A stretch of 52,707 bases of DNA from Bacteroidales bacterium (GTDB taxonomy: Bacteria; Bacteroidota; Bacteroidia; Bacteroidales; JAADGE01): contig JAKISF010000025.1 in the NCBI GenBank assembly GCA_021648725.1, positions 1 to 52,707 on the forward strand, in the 5' to 3' direction. Position numbers and translations under genes: made by a program. The notes under the pieces were generated by a model. It worked only from the letters and a program-made list of their open reading frames with translations. It was not told where the DNA came from and ran no database searches. Of the stretch, positions 43,979 to 52,595 are shown piece by piece (the stretch's first letter is position 1; the number at the start of each line of letters is the position of its first letter).

Positions 43979-44953
43979 TTAACTTTCTTGAATAAATTTC
44001 TTAAATGCTTCATTTAATTTCGGTACTACTTCAAATGCGTCTCCTACGATACCGTAATCTGCTGCTTCAAAGAATGGTGCATCTGCATCTGTGTTAATGC
44101 AAACTATTATTTTTGAGCCGTTTACGCCTGCAAGATGTTGTACTGCTCCGGATATGCCTATGGCAATGTATAAATTTGGGGCAACAACTTTTCCGGTTTG
44201 TCCGACATGTTCATCGTGCGGTCGCCAGCCTAAATCACTTACGGGGCGAGAACAACTGATTCCTGCACCTAAAATATCTGCCATTTCTTCAATCATTCCC
44301 CAATTATCAGCAGCTTTTAACCCTCTTCCTGCAGATACAAGAATATCAGCATCCGTAACGGATAATTTACCCGAGCTTTTAACAACTTCAATCGGTTTAA
44401 CGGCATAAGCTCCTTCCGAAATTTCTGCTTTAAAATCTTCAACTTCAATATAAGTTGATTTTTCAACTATTTTATATGAATTTTGAGATAATGTAATAAC
44501 TTTAATGTCTGAATTTACAACAACATCAGCAAAAGCTTTTCCTGAATATGCTCTTTTCTTAACAGTAAAAGGAGACAAAGATGAAGGAGCTGCAACTGCT
44601 CCGGCAACAAGACCTGCATTCATTCTAACAGCTAATCTCGGAGCAATTGCTCTTCCTGACGGATTGTTTCCGAAAATAATTACATCTGCGGAATTATTTT
44701 TTGCAACTTGCTCAATTGCAGCTGTGTATGCTTGTGCCGAGAAATCTTTTAACTCGTCATTTAAAACTTTTACTGCTTTTTTTGCCCCGTAATTTCCGAG
44801 TTCTTTTAAAACTGCTTCCTCAACATTCCCGATTGTTACGGCAACGGCTTCTGTTCCTTGTTGATTTGCTATTTCAGTGCCGTATGACACTAATTCATAG
44901 GATGATTTTTTAAACTTACCGTCGTAATTTTCTGTATATATTAATACTGCCAT
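43979..44953 (-). CDS. etfA: Electron transfer flavoprotein subunit alpha
   Basis: EtfA is the FAD-binding half of the electron-transfer flavoprotein that accepts electrons from acyl-CoA and related dehydrogenases. The 324 residues end with the FAD domain: SRPVSDLGWRPHDEHVGQTGKVV, then LYIAIGISGAVQHLAGVNGSKIIVCINTDADAPFFEAADYGIVGD. The N-terminal domain contains FGNNPSGRAIAPRLAVRMNAG. It follows etfB by 27 bases and ends at a terminator 18 bases beyond. No acyl-CoA dehydrogenase is beside it, so its partner lies elsewhere. Confidence 0.96.
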   Translation of the reverse strand: MAVLIYTENYDGKFKKSSYELVSYGTEIANQQGTEAVAVTIGNVEEAVLKELGNYGAKKAVKVLNDELKDFSAQAYTAAIEQVAKNNSADVIIFGNNPSGRAIAPRLAVRMNAGLVAGAVAAPSSLSPFTVKKRAYSGKAFADVVVNSDIKVITLSQNSYKIVEKSTYIEVEDFKAEISEGAYAVKPIEVVKSSGKLSVTDADILVSAGRGLKAADNWGMIEEMADILGAGISCSRPVSDLGWRPHDEHVGQTGKVVAPNLYIAIGISGAVQHLAGVNGSKIIVCINTDADAPFFEAADYGIVGDAFEVVPKLNEAFKKFIQES

Positions 44954-44980
44954 TTTTTTCGATTTTAGAATTTAAATAAA

Positions 44981-45724
44981 CTAAATTGCTTTTGCTTCTT
45001 CGTGAAGTAATCTTACCAGTTCTTCAACATTATCGGGAGAAACCAATTTGCATTCAGGTTTTGCTTCCGGCAGATAATGTTTGATTACCTCGGTCATGTT
45101 ATTTTGATCAACAGGTTCAACAACTTCTAAGCTTTTTCTTCTTGCCATCATTATACCTCTCATATTGGGTATTCTCGGTTCAACGGCAAACCCTTTACCT
45201 GCACTAACTACAAATGGAAAACTTGCTTCGAGAACTTGCTTTCCGCCTTCTATTTCTTGTTCTAATTTAACTTTATCACCGTCAATTTCAAATAATGATG
45301 CTCCGGAAACAGAGGGTAATCCAAGAAATTCAGCAATCATTCCTTCGGTTTGCCCACCGTTATAATCAATTGATTCTTTTCCTGTTACAACTACGTCATA
45401 TTCTCCTTTTTTGAAAACTTCTGCAATTTGTTTTGCAACGAAAGCAGCATCAGTAGGTTCGGCATTAATTCTGATTGCCTCATCAGCTCCCATTGCCAAT
45501 GCTTTTCTTAAAGTTGCTTCTGTTTCAACTGAACCGACATTAACAGCCGTAATGTGCATATCTGTTCCTGCATCTTTTAAATCTAATAATCTGGTTAAAG
45601 CCAGTTCTTCATAAGGTCCTACAATATACTGAATATCAGTTGTGTCAAATTTAGTGTCTTCGTCAGTAAATTTAACCTTTGAGGTCGTATCCGGAACGTG
45701 TCCGATACAAATAAGTGCCTTCAT
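44981..45724 (-). CDS. etfB: Electron transfer flavoprotein subunit beta
   Basis: EtfB is the AMP-binding half of the electron-transfer flavoprotein. The 247-residue protein shows the family features MKALICIGHVPDTTSKVKF at the start, GPYEELALTRLLDLKDAG, and VNVGSVETEATLRKALAMGADEAIRI near residues 60-90. VVTGKESIDYNGGQTEGMIAEFLGLPSVSG follows near 110-140. Residues 190 onward (RGIMMARRKSLEVVEP) complete it. A consensus promoter lies 47-77 bases upstream and drives etfBA. Confidence 0.96.
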   Translation of the reverse strand: MKALICIGHVPDTTSKVKFTDEDTKFDTTDIQYIVGPYEELALTRLLDLKDAGTDMHITAVNVGSVETEATLRKALAMGADEAIRINAEPTDAAFVAKQIAEVFKKGEYDVVVTGKESIDYNGGQTEGMIAEFLGLPSVSGASLFEIDGDKVKLEQEIEGGKQVLEASFPFVVSAGKGFAVEPRIPNMRGIMMARRKSLEVVEPVDQNNMTEVIKHYLPEAKPECKLVSPDNVEELVRLLHEEAKAI

Positions 45725-45770
45725 ATTATAATTATTTTATTGTTATTTAATTAAGCTAAAAAATCTTATG

Positions 45771-45801
45771 CAAACATAATAAATTTTATTTATTTTTCAA
45801 A
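45771..45801 (-). promoter_or_regulatory. Consensus promoter of etfBA
   Basis: On the minus strand, TTTG (45801-45798) and TATGTTTG (45778-45771) match the -33 and -7 consensus exactly, with 19 bases between. The etfB ATG follows about 46 bases downstream of the -7 element. Confidence 0.7.
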
Positions 45802-45834
45802 GGAAAATAAATAATTAATGTGTGCAAAAATAAA

Positions 45835-45863
45835 AACCGTTTATCAAAAAAAGACAAACGGTT
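45835..45863 (-). terminator. Intrinsic terminator of pspA
   Basis: AACCGTTT (45835-45842) pairs with AAACGGTT (45856-45863) around a 13-base loop. On the minus strand it is followed by a T-rich run. It lies 28 bases past the stop codon of the PspA gene. Confidence 0.8.
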
Positions 45864-45890
45864 CTATGTTATAAAAAATAAACAGATAAA

Positions 45891-46613
45891 TTATTCTGTA
45901 ATAGCTGTGTTTTCATCACCTGATAGTTTAGCTTTTAAAGCTGCTAATGCATCAGAACCGCTTCCGGCAGTACTTTCTAAAACGCTGTCAATTTCTTCAT
46001 CAATACTTTGATTTTCGAAGGCAATATCAGCATAAGATTCTGCCAAAGCTTCATCTTGTTCAACTTTTTCTCTCATTCTTTCAAGCATTGCAACTGTTCC
46101 GTCAGCATCTATATTTGCTAATTGTTTATTAACAGTTTTTGTTGCTTTGCTTACTTTTGCTCTTGCTTTAAGTATTTTTGCTTCATTTTCCCATTGACGA
46201 ATATGTTTTTTCAGTCTGTCAATAGTTGAATCTAATTTTGCAACTTGAGCATCATAAGTTTTTTGAGTTTTAAGAGAAGTTTGAAGGTTTTGTCCTGCTT
46301 GTTCTTTTTCTTCCAAAGAGGCTGTTGCTAAACGATCAGCTTCTGAAGGGTCGATTGCACCTTTTTCGGCACGTTTAATTAAAGCAATTGCTTTGTTTTC
46401 ATACTCTGTCATTTTATTACGGTATTTATTTGCATCATTTTTTGCACGAATTGCTAATGCCTTAACTTCAGCTAATGCTTTAATGCTTTCATCTAATTTT
46501 CCTTTCATGTCACGAATACCTTGTTCGGTCATTTTTACCGGATCTTCTAAATGGTTTAGTGCTGCATTTGCTTCTGCTTGTCCGATTTTAAATAGTCTTC
46601 TGAAAAATCCCAT
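45891..46613 (-). CDS. pspA: PspA/IM30 family membrane-stress protein
   Basis: The 240-residue protein is almost wholly helical and has the PspA/Vipp1 pattern. It starts MGFFRRLFKIGQAEANAALNHLEDPVKMTEQGIRDMKGKLDESI. Long coiled-coil segments with heptad repeats follow (AKNDANKYRNKMTEYENKAIAL, then KTYDAQVAKLDSTIDRLKKHIRQWENEAKILKARAKVSKA). Such proteins coat the membrane, and preserve it under stress. No pspF or pspBC is beside it, so regulation differs from the enterobacterial system. A near-match promoter (CATCTTTG, 46657-46650) lies upstream. Confidence 0.88.
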   Translation of the reverse strand: MGFFRRLFKIGQAEANAALNHLEDPVKMTEQGIRDMKGKLDESIKALAEVKALAIRAKNDANKYRNKMTEYENKAIALIKRAEKGAIDPSEADRLATASLEEKEQAGQNLQTSLKTQKTYDAQVAKLDSTIDRLKKHIRQWENEAKILKARAKVSKATKTVNKQLANIDADGTVAMLERMREKVEQDEALAESYADIAFENQSIDEEIDSVLESTAGSGSDALAALKAKLSGDENTAITE

Positions 46614-46674
46614 TTTTATTATATTTTAAAGTTTATAAATATTTTTCCTCAAAGATGATAAAAAAAAGATTAAA

Positions 46675-46691
46675 TGCCAAAAATTTTGGCA
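46675..46691 (-). terminator. Possible terminator after the PaaI-like thioesterase gene
   Basis: TGCCAAAAATTTTGGCA is a perfect palindrome around a central A. On the minus strand it is followed at 46668-46660 by a T run. It lies 13 bases past the thioesterase stop codon. The loop must be formed from the A/T centre, so the hairpin is less certain than the others. Confidence 0.5.
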
Positions 46692-46703
46692 GTGAAAATA
46701 AAA

Positions 46704-47144
46704 TTAACAGTTATCTTCTTTCCTTTTAATTCTGAAAACGCCTCTGCCTATTGCAATAATTTTTTCTTTATCGTCAGAATGATAAATTTTCATTTCGGTA
46801 ACAATTGACCTGCGTCTTTTACTCAGAACATATCCTTCGGCAATAAGGTCTTTGGCTTTGCCGGGTCGTAAATAATCAATACGCATATCAATTGTTGCAA
46901 CATCATCATCAGGAGAGGTCATATATGTCATTGAAGCAACACCGCCTGCAAGGTCAACGGCTGTTGCCGTATATCCGCCGTGAAGTCGCTTTGTTCTGGG
47001 GTCACCAATAAATTCATCTCTGTACGGAAAAAGAAGTTTGACAAAGCCTTCGTCAATTTCTAATACTTTGACACCGATAAATTTTGCCATCGGTATTTTT
47101 TGTTCAACAACTTCTATAAATATTTTTTTTATAAAATCTTCCAT
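46704..47144 (-). CDS. PaaI-type hotdog thioesterase
   Basis: The 146-residue protein is a single hotdog domain. The key motif is RLHGGYTATAVDLAGGVASMTYM near residues 52-75, matching the HGG..A..D typical of PaaI/YdiI thioesterases. The later DMRIDYLRPGKAKDLIAEG is the usual central strand. It hydrolyses acyl-CoA, possibly 1,4-dihydroxy-2-naphthoyl-CoA, given the menaquinone gene four bases upstream; this substrate is only inferred. It is the third gene of the crcB operon. Confidence 0.88.
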   Translation of the reverse strand: MEDFIKKIFIEVVEQKIPMAKFIGVKVLEIDEGFVKLLFPYRDEFIGDPRTKRLHGGYTATAVDLAGGVASMTYMTSPDDDVATIDMRIDYLRPGKAKDLIAEGYVLSKRRRSIVTEMKIYHSDDKEKIIAIGRGVFRIKRKEDNC

Positions 47145-47147
47145 AAG

Positions 47148-47885
47148 TTATTTTTTTCCGTAATAAACAGAAGAAATTCCGAATGTCAGTTTTTTTTCAG
47201 ATGTATTTTTAAAACCTGACTTTTCCATTTTTTTAATAAATCTTTCTCCGTAAGGAAATGCATCTACAGATTCCGGTAAATAGGAATATGCAGACATGTC
47301 TTTTGAGAATAATTTGCCTACCGACGGTAAAATTCGTTTAAAATAGAAATTGTAAAGTTGTTTAACGGGAAATTTCTCAGGTCGTGAAAATTCTAAAACG
47401 ATAAGTTCTCCTTCGGGTTTTAAAACTCGGTACGTTTCATTAATTCCTTTTTGCAGGTTTTCAAAGTTACGAACACCGAAAGCAACGGTCACGGCATCAA
47501 AATAATTATCCGGAAAATTTATTTGCTCGGAATCTCCTTCTTGAAATTCAATAATTTCATTTAATTTCTTTTTTAAAACTTTTTCTTTACCGACTTTTAA
47601 CATCCCGGTTGATATGTCGATACCGATTATTTTCTCAGGTTTTAAGCTTTTATTAATTCGGACTGCAAAATCTCCCGTGCCGGTGGCAACGTCAAGTATT
47701 ATTTTCGGTTGTGATTTTTTTAATAATCCGATTGATTTTTTTCTCCAAATTTTATCAATATTAAAAGATAAAAAATGATTCAGGAAATCGTATTTAGTAG
47801 CAATATTGTTGAACATTTCGGCAACTTGCTTCTTTTTTCCTTTATCGGAATTTTTATACGGTAATATTGTTTCTGCTTTATTCAA
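47148..47885 (-). CDS. menG: Demethylmenaquinone methyltransferase
   Basis: MenG (UbiE) methylates demethylmenaquinone to menaquinone using S-adenosylmethionine. The 245-residue protein shows KKKQVAEMFNNIATKYDFLNHFLSF near residues 17-41, the SAM loop ILDVATGTGDFAVR near 64-77, and SEQINFPDNYFDAVTVAFGVRNFENLQKGINETYRVLKP near 117-155. All are family signatures. Menaquinone use suits a Bacteroidota respiratory chain. It lies between crcB (12 bases) and the thioesterase gene (3 bases). Confidence 0.95.
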   Translation of the reverse strand: MNKAETILPYKNSDKGKKKQVAEMFNNIATKYDFLNHFLSFNIDKIWRKKSIGLLKKSQPKIILDVATGTGDFAVRINKSLKPEKIIGIDISTGMLKVGKEKVLKKKLNEIIEFQEGDSEQINFPDNYFDAVTVAFGVRNFENLQKGINETYRVLKPEGELIVLEFSRPEKFPVKQLYNFYFKRILPSVGKLFSKDMSAYSYLPESVDAFPYGERFIKKMEKSGFKNTSEKKLTFGISSVYYGKK

Positions 47886-47897
47886 AGTTCTTTTTTT

Positions 47898-48269
47898 TTA
47901 TTTTGCTATCCAAAAACCGAAATATACAGCTGCTAATCCAAGAATTAAACTGACTCCGACATACATAAAAGATAACATAAATTGCTGAGATTGTAAGAAA
48001 TTAAAATTTTCTAAGGCAAATGCGGAAAATGTTGTGAACCCGCCGCAAAAACCTACGGCTAAAAACAGCTTCCAATTAGAAGACATCATTGCTCCTTTTT
48101 CAAACAGCCCTAATATAATTCCTATTAAAAAACTTCCGATTATATTAACGAAGAATGTTCCTATGGGATGAGTTGAATCAAACAATTTAACCATTATTTG
48201 GTTTGAACCGTATCTCATAACACTACCCAAAAATCCGCCGGTTCCTATAAGAAGCATATTTTGTAACAT
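47898..48269 (-). CDS. crcB: Fluoride exporter CrcB/Fluc
   Basis: This is a 123-residue, four-helix fluoride channel that works as a dual-topology dimer. The conserved pieces are GTGGFLGSVMRYGSNQIM near residues 9-26, GTFFVNIIGSFLIGIILGLF near 38-57, and the phenylalanine-rich GFCGGFTTFSAFALENFNF near 73-91. It is the first gene of an operon with menG and a thioesterase. The short leader (about 24 bases after the -7 element) holds no fluoride-riboswitch sequence that I can see. Confidence 0.95.
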   Translation of the reverse strand: MLQNMLLIGTGGFLGSVMRYGSNQIMVKLFDSTHPIGTFFVNIIGSFLIGIILGLFEKGAMMSSNWKLFLAVGFCGGFTTFSAFALENFNFLQSQQFMLSFMYVGVSLILGLAAVYFGFWIAK

Positions 48270-48293
48270 GAAATGTAAATTTTATTTTGCCGG

Positions 48294-48326
48294 CAAAGAT
48301 AACAATTATAAGATTTTTTGAACAAA
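48294..48326 (-). promoter_or_regulatory. Consensus promoter of the crcB-menG operon
   Basis: On the minus strand, TTTG (48326-48323) and TATCTTTG (48301-48294) are exact -33/-7 matches with 21 bases between. The crcB ATG lies 24 bases downstream of the -7 element. Confidence 0.7.
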
Positions 48327-48390
48327 TTTTATAAAAAGAGATAAAAAACATTGATTTTCATACAAAGGAAAACATTTTGAGAATAAAGTA

Positions 48391-48398
48391 TATATTTG
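48391..48398 (+). promoter_or_regulatory. -7 element of the RIC-luxR operon
   Basis: TATATTTG matches TAnnTTTG exactly and lies 13 bases before the ATG at 48412. A TTTG at 48376-48379 is too close (11 bases) for a standard -33 element. The start of transcription would be nearly at the start codon. Confidence 0.4.
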
Positions 48399-48411
48399 TA
48401 AAAAAAAGTTA

Positions 48412-49143
48412 ATGATTATTACGGAAAATATTAAGCTTGCAGAACTTATACATCAAAATTACCACCTTATTCCTATTGTTACACGTTTTGGTATAAAATT
48501 CGGTTTCGGAGATAAAAGTGTAAAACAAGTTTGTGAATTATACGGCATACAAACGGATTTTTTCCTTGAAATTGTGAATGCGTTTAATGACAAAGATTAT
48601 TCTCCTGTTAAAAACCTAAAGCGTTTTCCTTTAAGTGTAACTGTTAACTATTTGTTGAAATCTCATTATTACTTTAATCAAATAAAATTGCCTTTAATAG
48701 AAAAGTTGATTCACCAATTAAAATGGCAAGGACATGAAAACAAAAAGAACAAATCACTTTTAAATAAATTTTTTAATCAATACAGAACAGAAGTTAATGA
48801 ACATACTGCAAATGAAGAGAATGAAGTTTACCCGTTTATTTTAGAGGTTGAGAAAAATTATAATTCTAATATATTAAGTTCTGAATTCGTAATTATTTTG
48901 CGAAACAAATCTGTAAATAATTATGCCGATACGCACAGTGATTTAAATTCTGCATTATTGGACTTGAAGAATATAATAATAAAATATTTGCCTGCGGCTG
49001 ATAACTCTGAAATAACTGAGCAAATTTTAGTTGAAATATTTGACTTAGAGAAAGATATGGCAGATCATACGGGAATTGAGAATTCTGTGGTTATACCGGT
49101 GGCTTTGGAAATGGAAAATGAACTAAGAAAGCAATTAAGTTAA
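48412..49143 (+). CDS. RIC/YtfE-like di-iron protein
   Basis: This 243-residue protein resembles YtfE/ScdA, which repairs iron-sulfur clusters after nitrosative or oxidative damage. An N-terminal ScdA_N-like domain (residues 1-60) has TRFGIKFGFGDKSVKQVCELYGI, but the FCCGG cysteine pair is replaced by FGFGD. The hemerythrin-like domain has all six iron ligands of the E. coli protein in equivalent positions: H85, H131, E135, H175, H219 and E223. Thus the di-iron site is probably intact. A LuxR regulator follows six bases downstream, an unusual pairing that could control it. The activity could instead be nitric-oxide sensing. Confidence 0.8.
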   Translation: MIITENIKLAELIHQNYHLIPIVTRFGIKFGFGDKSVKQVCELYGIQTDFFLEIVNAFNDKDYSPVKNLKRFPLSVTVNYLLKSHYYFNQIKLPLIEKLIHQLKWQGHENKKNKSLLNKFFNQYRTEVNEHTANEENEVYPFILEVEKNYNSNILSSEFVIILRNKSVNNYADTHSDLNSALLDLKNIIIKYLPAADNSEITEQILVEIFDLEKDMADHTGIENSVVIPVALEMENELRKQLS

Positions 49144-49149
49144 ATTGAC

Positions 49150-49743
49150 ATGGAAAAGGTTTCGTTTATTATTGCAGAGAAGTCATATATTATCAGAACC
49201 GGTTTGATGAAAATTATTAACAGTTTTCCGGGAACTTCGGTTATTAAAGAAATTTCGGATGTTAATAATCTTGCTAAGTCAATAAATAAATATAAGCCTG
49301 ATTTTTTAATTATTAATGCGAAACTTGTAAATGACCCGCATGATGATATAAGAAGATTGTTTTCTGAAAATATTAACACAAAATTTATTATTTTTACAGG
49401 AAGCAAAAGAGAAAAAGAACATTTTGTTTATTTTGACGAACAAATATCTGTTGATGAAAGCAAAACCGATATTATTAAAAAACTTAATATACTAATTTCA
49501 GAAAATAGTCCTAAAAGCAAAACCGATGAAAATACAGGATTGTCCGGAAGAGAAAAAGATGTAGTAAGACAAATTGCATTAGGAAAAACAAATAAAGAAA
49601 TAGCAGAAGAGTTATTTATAAGCACACATACGGTAATTACGCACAGGAAAAATATTACCGGGAAGTTGGGAATTAAAACCGTTTCGGGTTTAACTGTTTA
49701 TGCTATTTTAAACAATATTATTGATATTGATGAAGGAGTTTAA
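49150..49743 (+). CDS. LuxR-type regulator with a degenerate receiver domain
   Basis: The 197-residue protein has an N-terminal receiver-like domain (1-115) and a C-terminal LuxR helix-turn-helix (about 128-190). The HTH includes LSGREKDVVRQIALGKTNKEIAEELFISTHTVITHRKNITGKLGI. In the receiver the acidic pair is AE (residues 9-10) and the phospho-acceptor aspartate is N56 in DFLIINAKLV. Phosphorylation is therefore unlikely. It may respond to a small molecule or to the RIC protein encoded six bases upstream. The two genes are surely cotranscribed; nadK follows after 26 bases. Confidence 0.88.
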   Translation: MEKVSFIIAEKSYIIRTGLMKIINSFPGTSVIKEISDVNNLAKSINKYKPDFLIINAKLVNDPHDDIRRLFSENINTKFIIFTGSKREKEHFVYFDEQISVDESKTDIIKKLNILISENSPKSKTDENTGLSGREKDVVRQIALGKTNKEIAEELFISTHTVITHRKNITGKLGIKTVSGLTVYAILNNIIDIDEGV

Positions 49744-49769
49744 AGTTTAAAAGTAAAAAAGCAGGAGTT

Positions 49770-50654
49770 ATGATGAAAGCGGCAATTTTCGGAAAAAACT
49801 ATAATGAAAGTTTTAAAGATTCAATAATTGAGTTTTTTAAAATTATAAAAGGGTTTAAATATGAAATTTTGATATATGAGCCATATTATCAGTTTATTAA
49901 AGAGTTTTCAAATTTTGATATTAAACCCGATGAAGTTTTTAATTCTGCTTTGAGCAAAAAAGATGAGGTTGATATCGTTTTCAGTATAGGAGGTGACGGA
50001 ACATTTTTAGAAAGTGTTTCGTTTGTTCGTGATTTGCAAATTCCGGTTGTAGGAATTAACAGCGGGCGATTGGGCTTTTTGGCAAATATATCACAGAACA
50101 ATATCCCTGCGGCATTAAATGCCATACATGAAAAAAAATACAGTATTGAAGAAAGAACTTTATTAGAGGTTAACTCAAATAAAAGAATATTTAAAAATTT
50201 TAATTTTGCATTAAATGAAATTACTGTTCAAAAAAGGGATTCAGGCTCAATGATTACTATTAAAGTTTTTTTAAACGGAGAATTTGTAAATACCTATTGG
50301 GCAGACGGACTAATACTTTCAACACCGACAGGTTCTACTGCGTATTCTTTAAGCTTGGGCGGACCTATTGTTGTTCCGGGTTCTCAGAACTTTATTCTCA
50401 CACCCATTGCTCCTCATAATTTAACCGTAAGACCTATTGTTGTTCCTGATGATAATGAAATTACGATTGAAGTTTCGGGAAGAACTGATAATTATTTGGT
50501 TTCGGCTGATTATCAAGCTGAAATTGTTGAGAAAAATACTATTTTAACTATAAAAGCTGCAAATTTTAAAGTTAAAACCATACGAATTGAAAATCATACG
50601 TTTTTTAATAACATACGAGAAAAACTTTTATGGGGACTTGATAAAAGGAATTAG
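49770..50654 (+). CDS. nadK: NAD kinase
   Basis: NadK phosphorylates NAD to NADP. The 294 residues match the usual length. The nucleotide motif GGDGT is at 74-78 (FSIGGDGTFLES), then PVVGINSGRLGFLANI near 92-107. The second conserved block is ADGLILSTPTGSTAYSLSLGGPIV near 179-202. The start could be either of two adjacent ATG codons (49770 or 49773). It may be read through from the RIC-luxR genes. Confidence 0.96.
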   Translation: MMKAAIFGKNYNESFKDSIIEFFKIIKGFKYEILIYEPYYQFIKEFSNFDIKPDEVFNSALSKKDEVDIVFSIGGDGTFLESVSFVRDLQIPVVGINSGRLGFLANISQNNIPAALNAIHEKKYSIEERTLLEVNSNKRIFKNFNFALNEITVQKRDSGSMITIKVFLNGEFVNTYWADGLILSTPTGSTAYSLSLGGPIVVPGSQNFILTPIAPHNLTVRPIVVPDDNEITIEVSGRTDNYLVSADYQAEIVEKNTILTIKAANFKVKTIRIENHTFFNNIREKLLWGLDKRN

Positions 50655-50706
50655 AATTTTATTAAATATTACTTATAAAAGTACTCTGGTTTTTACTAAA
50701 TGCAAG

Positions 50707-52503
50707 TTATTTTTCAATTTCAACCAAGCTTTCATCTCCTTTTTTATATCTTTCAGGAATAACGGAAAGACCGCTGTTACCTTTTTCAAAACTTTTCATA
50801 TATTCAATTAATGCAATCCACTCTTTGGCTTCTTGTGTGCCGGTTTTGTTTGTATCAATATCACAATATTGCTTAGTCATATCTTTTACGGGGTTGCCGT
50901 TTTTGTCTTTAGGAATTATTTTTATTAGTCCGTGGCTCATTTTTTTTATTCTGCCTATGAAACTTAATAAATATCCGTTGGCAACCATACTGTAAAGTTG
51001 TTTGTTTTTCTTAGACGTATCAATTATTTTTCCGTTCAGTTCAACTTTTTGTACTTTTCGTAACATCATTTTATCGGTATCTGCATAAATTTTCAGCCCT
51101 GATGTGTATAAGTAGCCGTCACCGCCGGATGCTCTTGACATAATTATAACTTCGCAAAGTTTTTTTAACTCTTTTGCCGAAATATAAATTTTTGCCAACG
51201 GGTAACCGGGAATATTATCATTTCCTTTTCCCAGTGACATTACTCTAAACACATCAGGAACAGTAATAATACCGTTCATCCCTTTTAATAAATCCTCTCT
51301 GATTGTTCCGGAAGCCACAAAGCCGAAATCAGAATCAATTCCGTTTTGTTTTAAATAAAACCTGTTTGCATCGGAAATAAAAGGTCCGAGGTTGCTGTTT
51401 TTTAAGTTTCGGTAGTCTGTTTTTAAATTAAAAGTTATTTGAGCAACTTTTGTGTTATATGTTAATCCTGTTTTTGAAAGATATTTTTTATCAATAAATT
51501 CTGTTTGTTTGTTTATTTTATCATTTGTTGTTTTATCTCCGTTAATTTTATCGTCAACCGGAATAAGTTTAAAGTTAAATGAAGAAATTTTACCGTTTTC
51601 GACTTTAAGTTTTATTTCTCCCAAATTTGAAGCATAACTGCCGGTTTGCACAATATAAGTATTGTTGATTTTAATTGCTTCGGGTGTTTTAACATGTGTG
51701 TGTCCGCTTATGATAATGTCAATTCCTGCAACTTTTTTTGCTAATTCAATATCTTCGCCGACAAATGATTTTCCGTCTTTCGAAGGATATACTCCGCTGT
51801 GAGAAAGGCAAATAATTAAGTCAGGATTATCATTTGTTTTGATTTCTTTTACTATTTCTTTTGCGGCATCATCAGGTTCTGCAAATTTAACAGGCTTGCT
51901 TGAAGGGGCAACATTGGCTGCATCTTCTCCGACTAAACCGAATATTGCTATTTTTAAACCGTTTCTATGAATAATTATGTAAGATTTTATTTTTCCGACA
52001 TCATATATTTTCTCAAGTTTGTCATCTGCTTTTGATTTTTTGTCAAAAATGATATTTGAACAAACAATATTAGGATAACCGGTACTTTTTTCGGCAACAT
52101 CCAAAATATTTGCAAGTACTTCAGAACCGAAATCAAATTCATGATTTCCGAGAGTGATAACATCGTAGCCTATTTCTTTCATTAAGTTCATTTGAAAACC
52201 GGTTTCTTCTTCAGCTACATGAAATAGACTTCCCATAAGGAAATCGCCGGCATCAACAATTAGTGTTGCATCTTTATTTTTTGCTTTTTCATCGGCAAAA
52301 AGTGTTGCTAATCTGGCAAAACCGCCCAATGTATTATCGTTGTTTGTTACAGTCGGGCTGTATTCGCTTTCGGGTCCGTAACCTGTTAATTTTGAGTGCA
52401 TATCGTTGGTATGCAATATTGTTAATTCTTGCCCGGTTGCTGTTACAACAGATAAAAACAGAATTAATGCTGTTTGGTTTAAAAAGAGAATAAGATATTT
52501 CAT
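50707..52503 (-). CDS. UshA-type 5'-nucleotidase / metallophosphatase
   Basis: The 598-residue protein has a signal peptide (about residues 1-24, ending ATGQE). An N-terminal metallophosphatase domain follows: LTILHTNDMHSKL near 28, IVDAGDFLMGSLF near 84, TLGNHEFDFGSE near 115, SHSGVYPSKDGKS near 214, and SGHTHVKTPE near 246. The C-terminal 5'-nucleotidase domain (about 350-560) contains DFGFVASGTIREDLLKG and SGGDGYLYTSGLKIYAD. It hydrolyses nucleotides, or UDP-sugars, in the periplasm to reclaim nucleosides and phosphate. Confidence 0.93.
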   Translation of the reverse strand: MKYLILFLNQTALILFLSVVTATGQELTILHTNDMHSKLTGYGPESEYSPTVTNNDNTLGGFARLATLFADEKAKNKDATLIVDAGDFLMGSLFHVAEEETGFQMNLMKEIGYDVITLGNHEFDFGSEVLANILDVAEKSTGYPNIVCSNIIFDKKSKADDKLEKIYDVGKIKSYIIIHRNGLKIAIFGLVGEDAANVAPSSKPVKFAEPDDAAKEIVKEIKTNDNPDLIICLSHSGVYPSKDGKSFVGEDIELAKKVAGIDIIISGHTHVKTPEAIKINNTYIVQTGSYASNLGEIKLKVENGKISSFNFKLIPVDDKINGDKTTNDKINKQTEFIDKKYLSKTGLTYNTKVAQITFNLKTDYRNLKNSNLGPFISDANRFYLKQNGIDSDFGFVASGTIREDLLKGMNGIITVPDVFRVMSLGKGNDNIPGYPLAKIYISAKELKKLCEVIIMSRASGGDGYLYTSGLKIYADTDKMMLRKVQKVELNGKIIDTSKKNKQLYSMVANGYLLSFIGRIKKMSHGLIKIIPKDKNGNPVKDMTKQYCDIDTNKTGTQEAKEWIALIEYMKSFEKGNSGLSVIPERYKKGDESLVEIEK

Positions 52504-52595
52504 AATTGTTTATTATTAAAAGTATAAAAATAAGAATTGTATTTTATTTTAATAACATATTGTTAAAAGATTTAATATTTATTAATTCTACTTTA

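Noticed and set aside
44091-45614. Plus-strand frames opposite etfA and etfB
   Set aside because: They lie fully inside the two flavoprotein genes and encode low-complexity sequence without a matching start signal.
48270-48411. Fluoride riboswitch before crcB
   Set aside because: The leader between the consensus promoter and the ATG is only about 24 bases, too short for the aptamer. No matching conserved bases were found.
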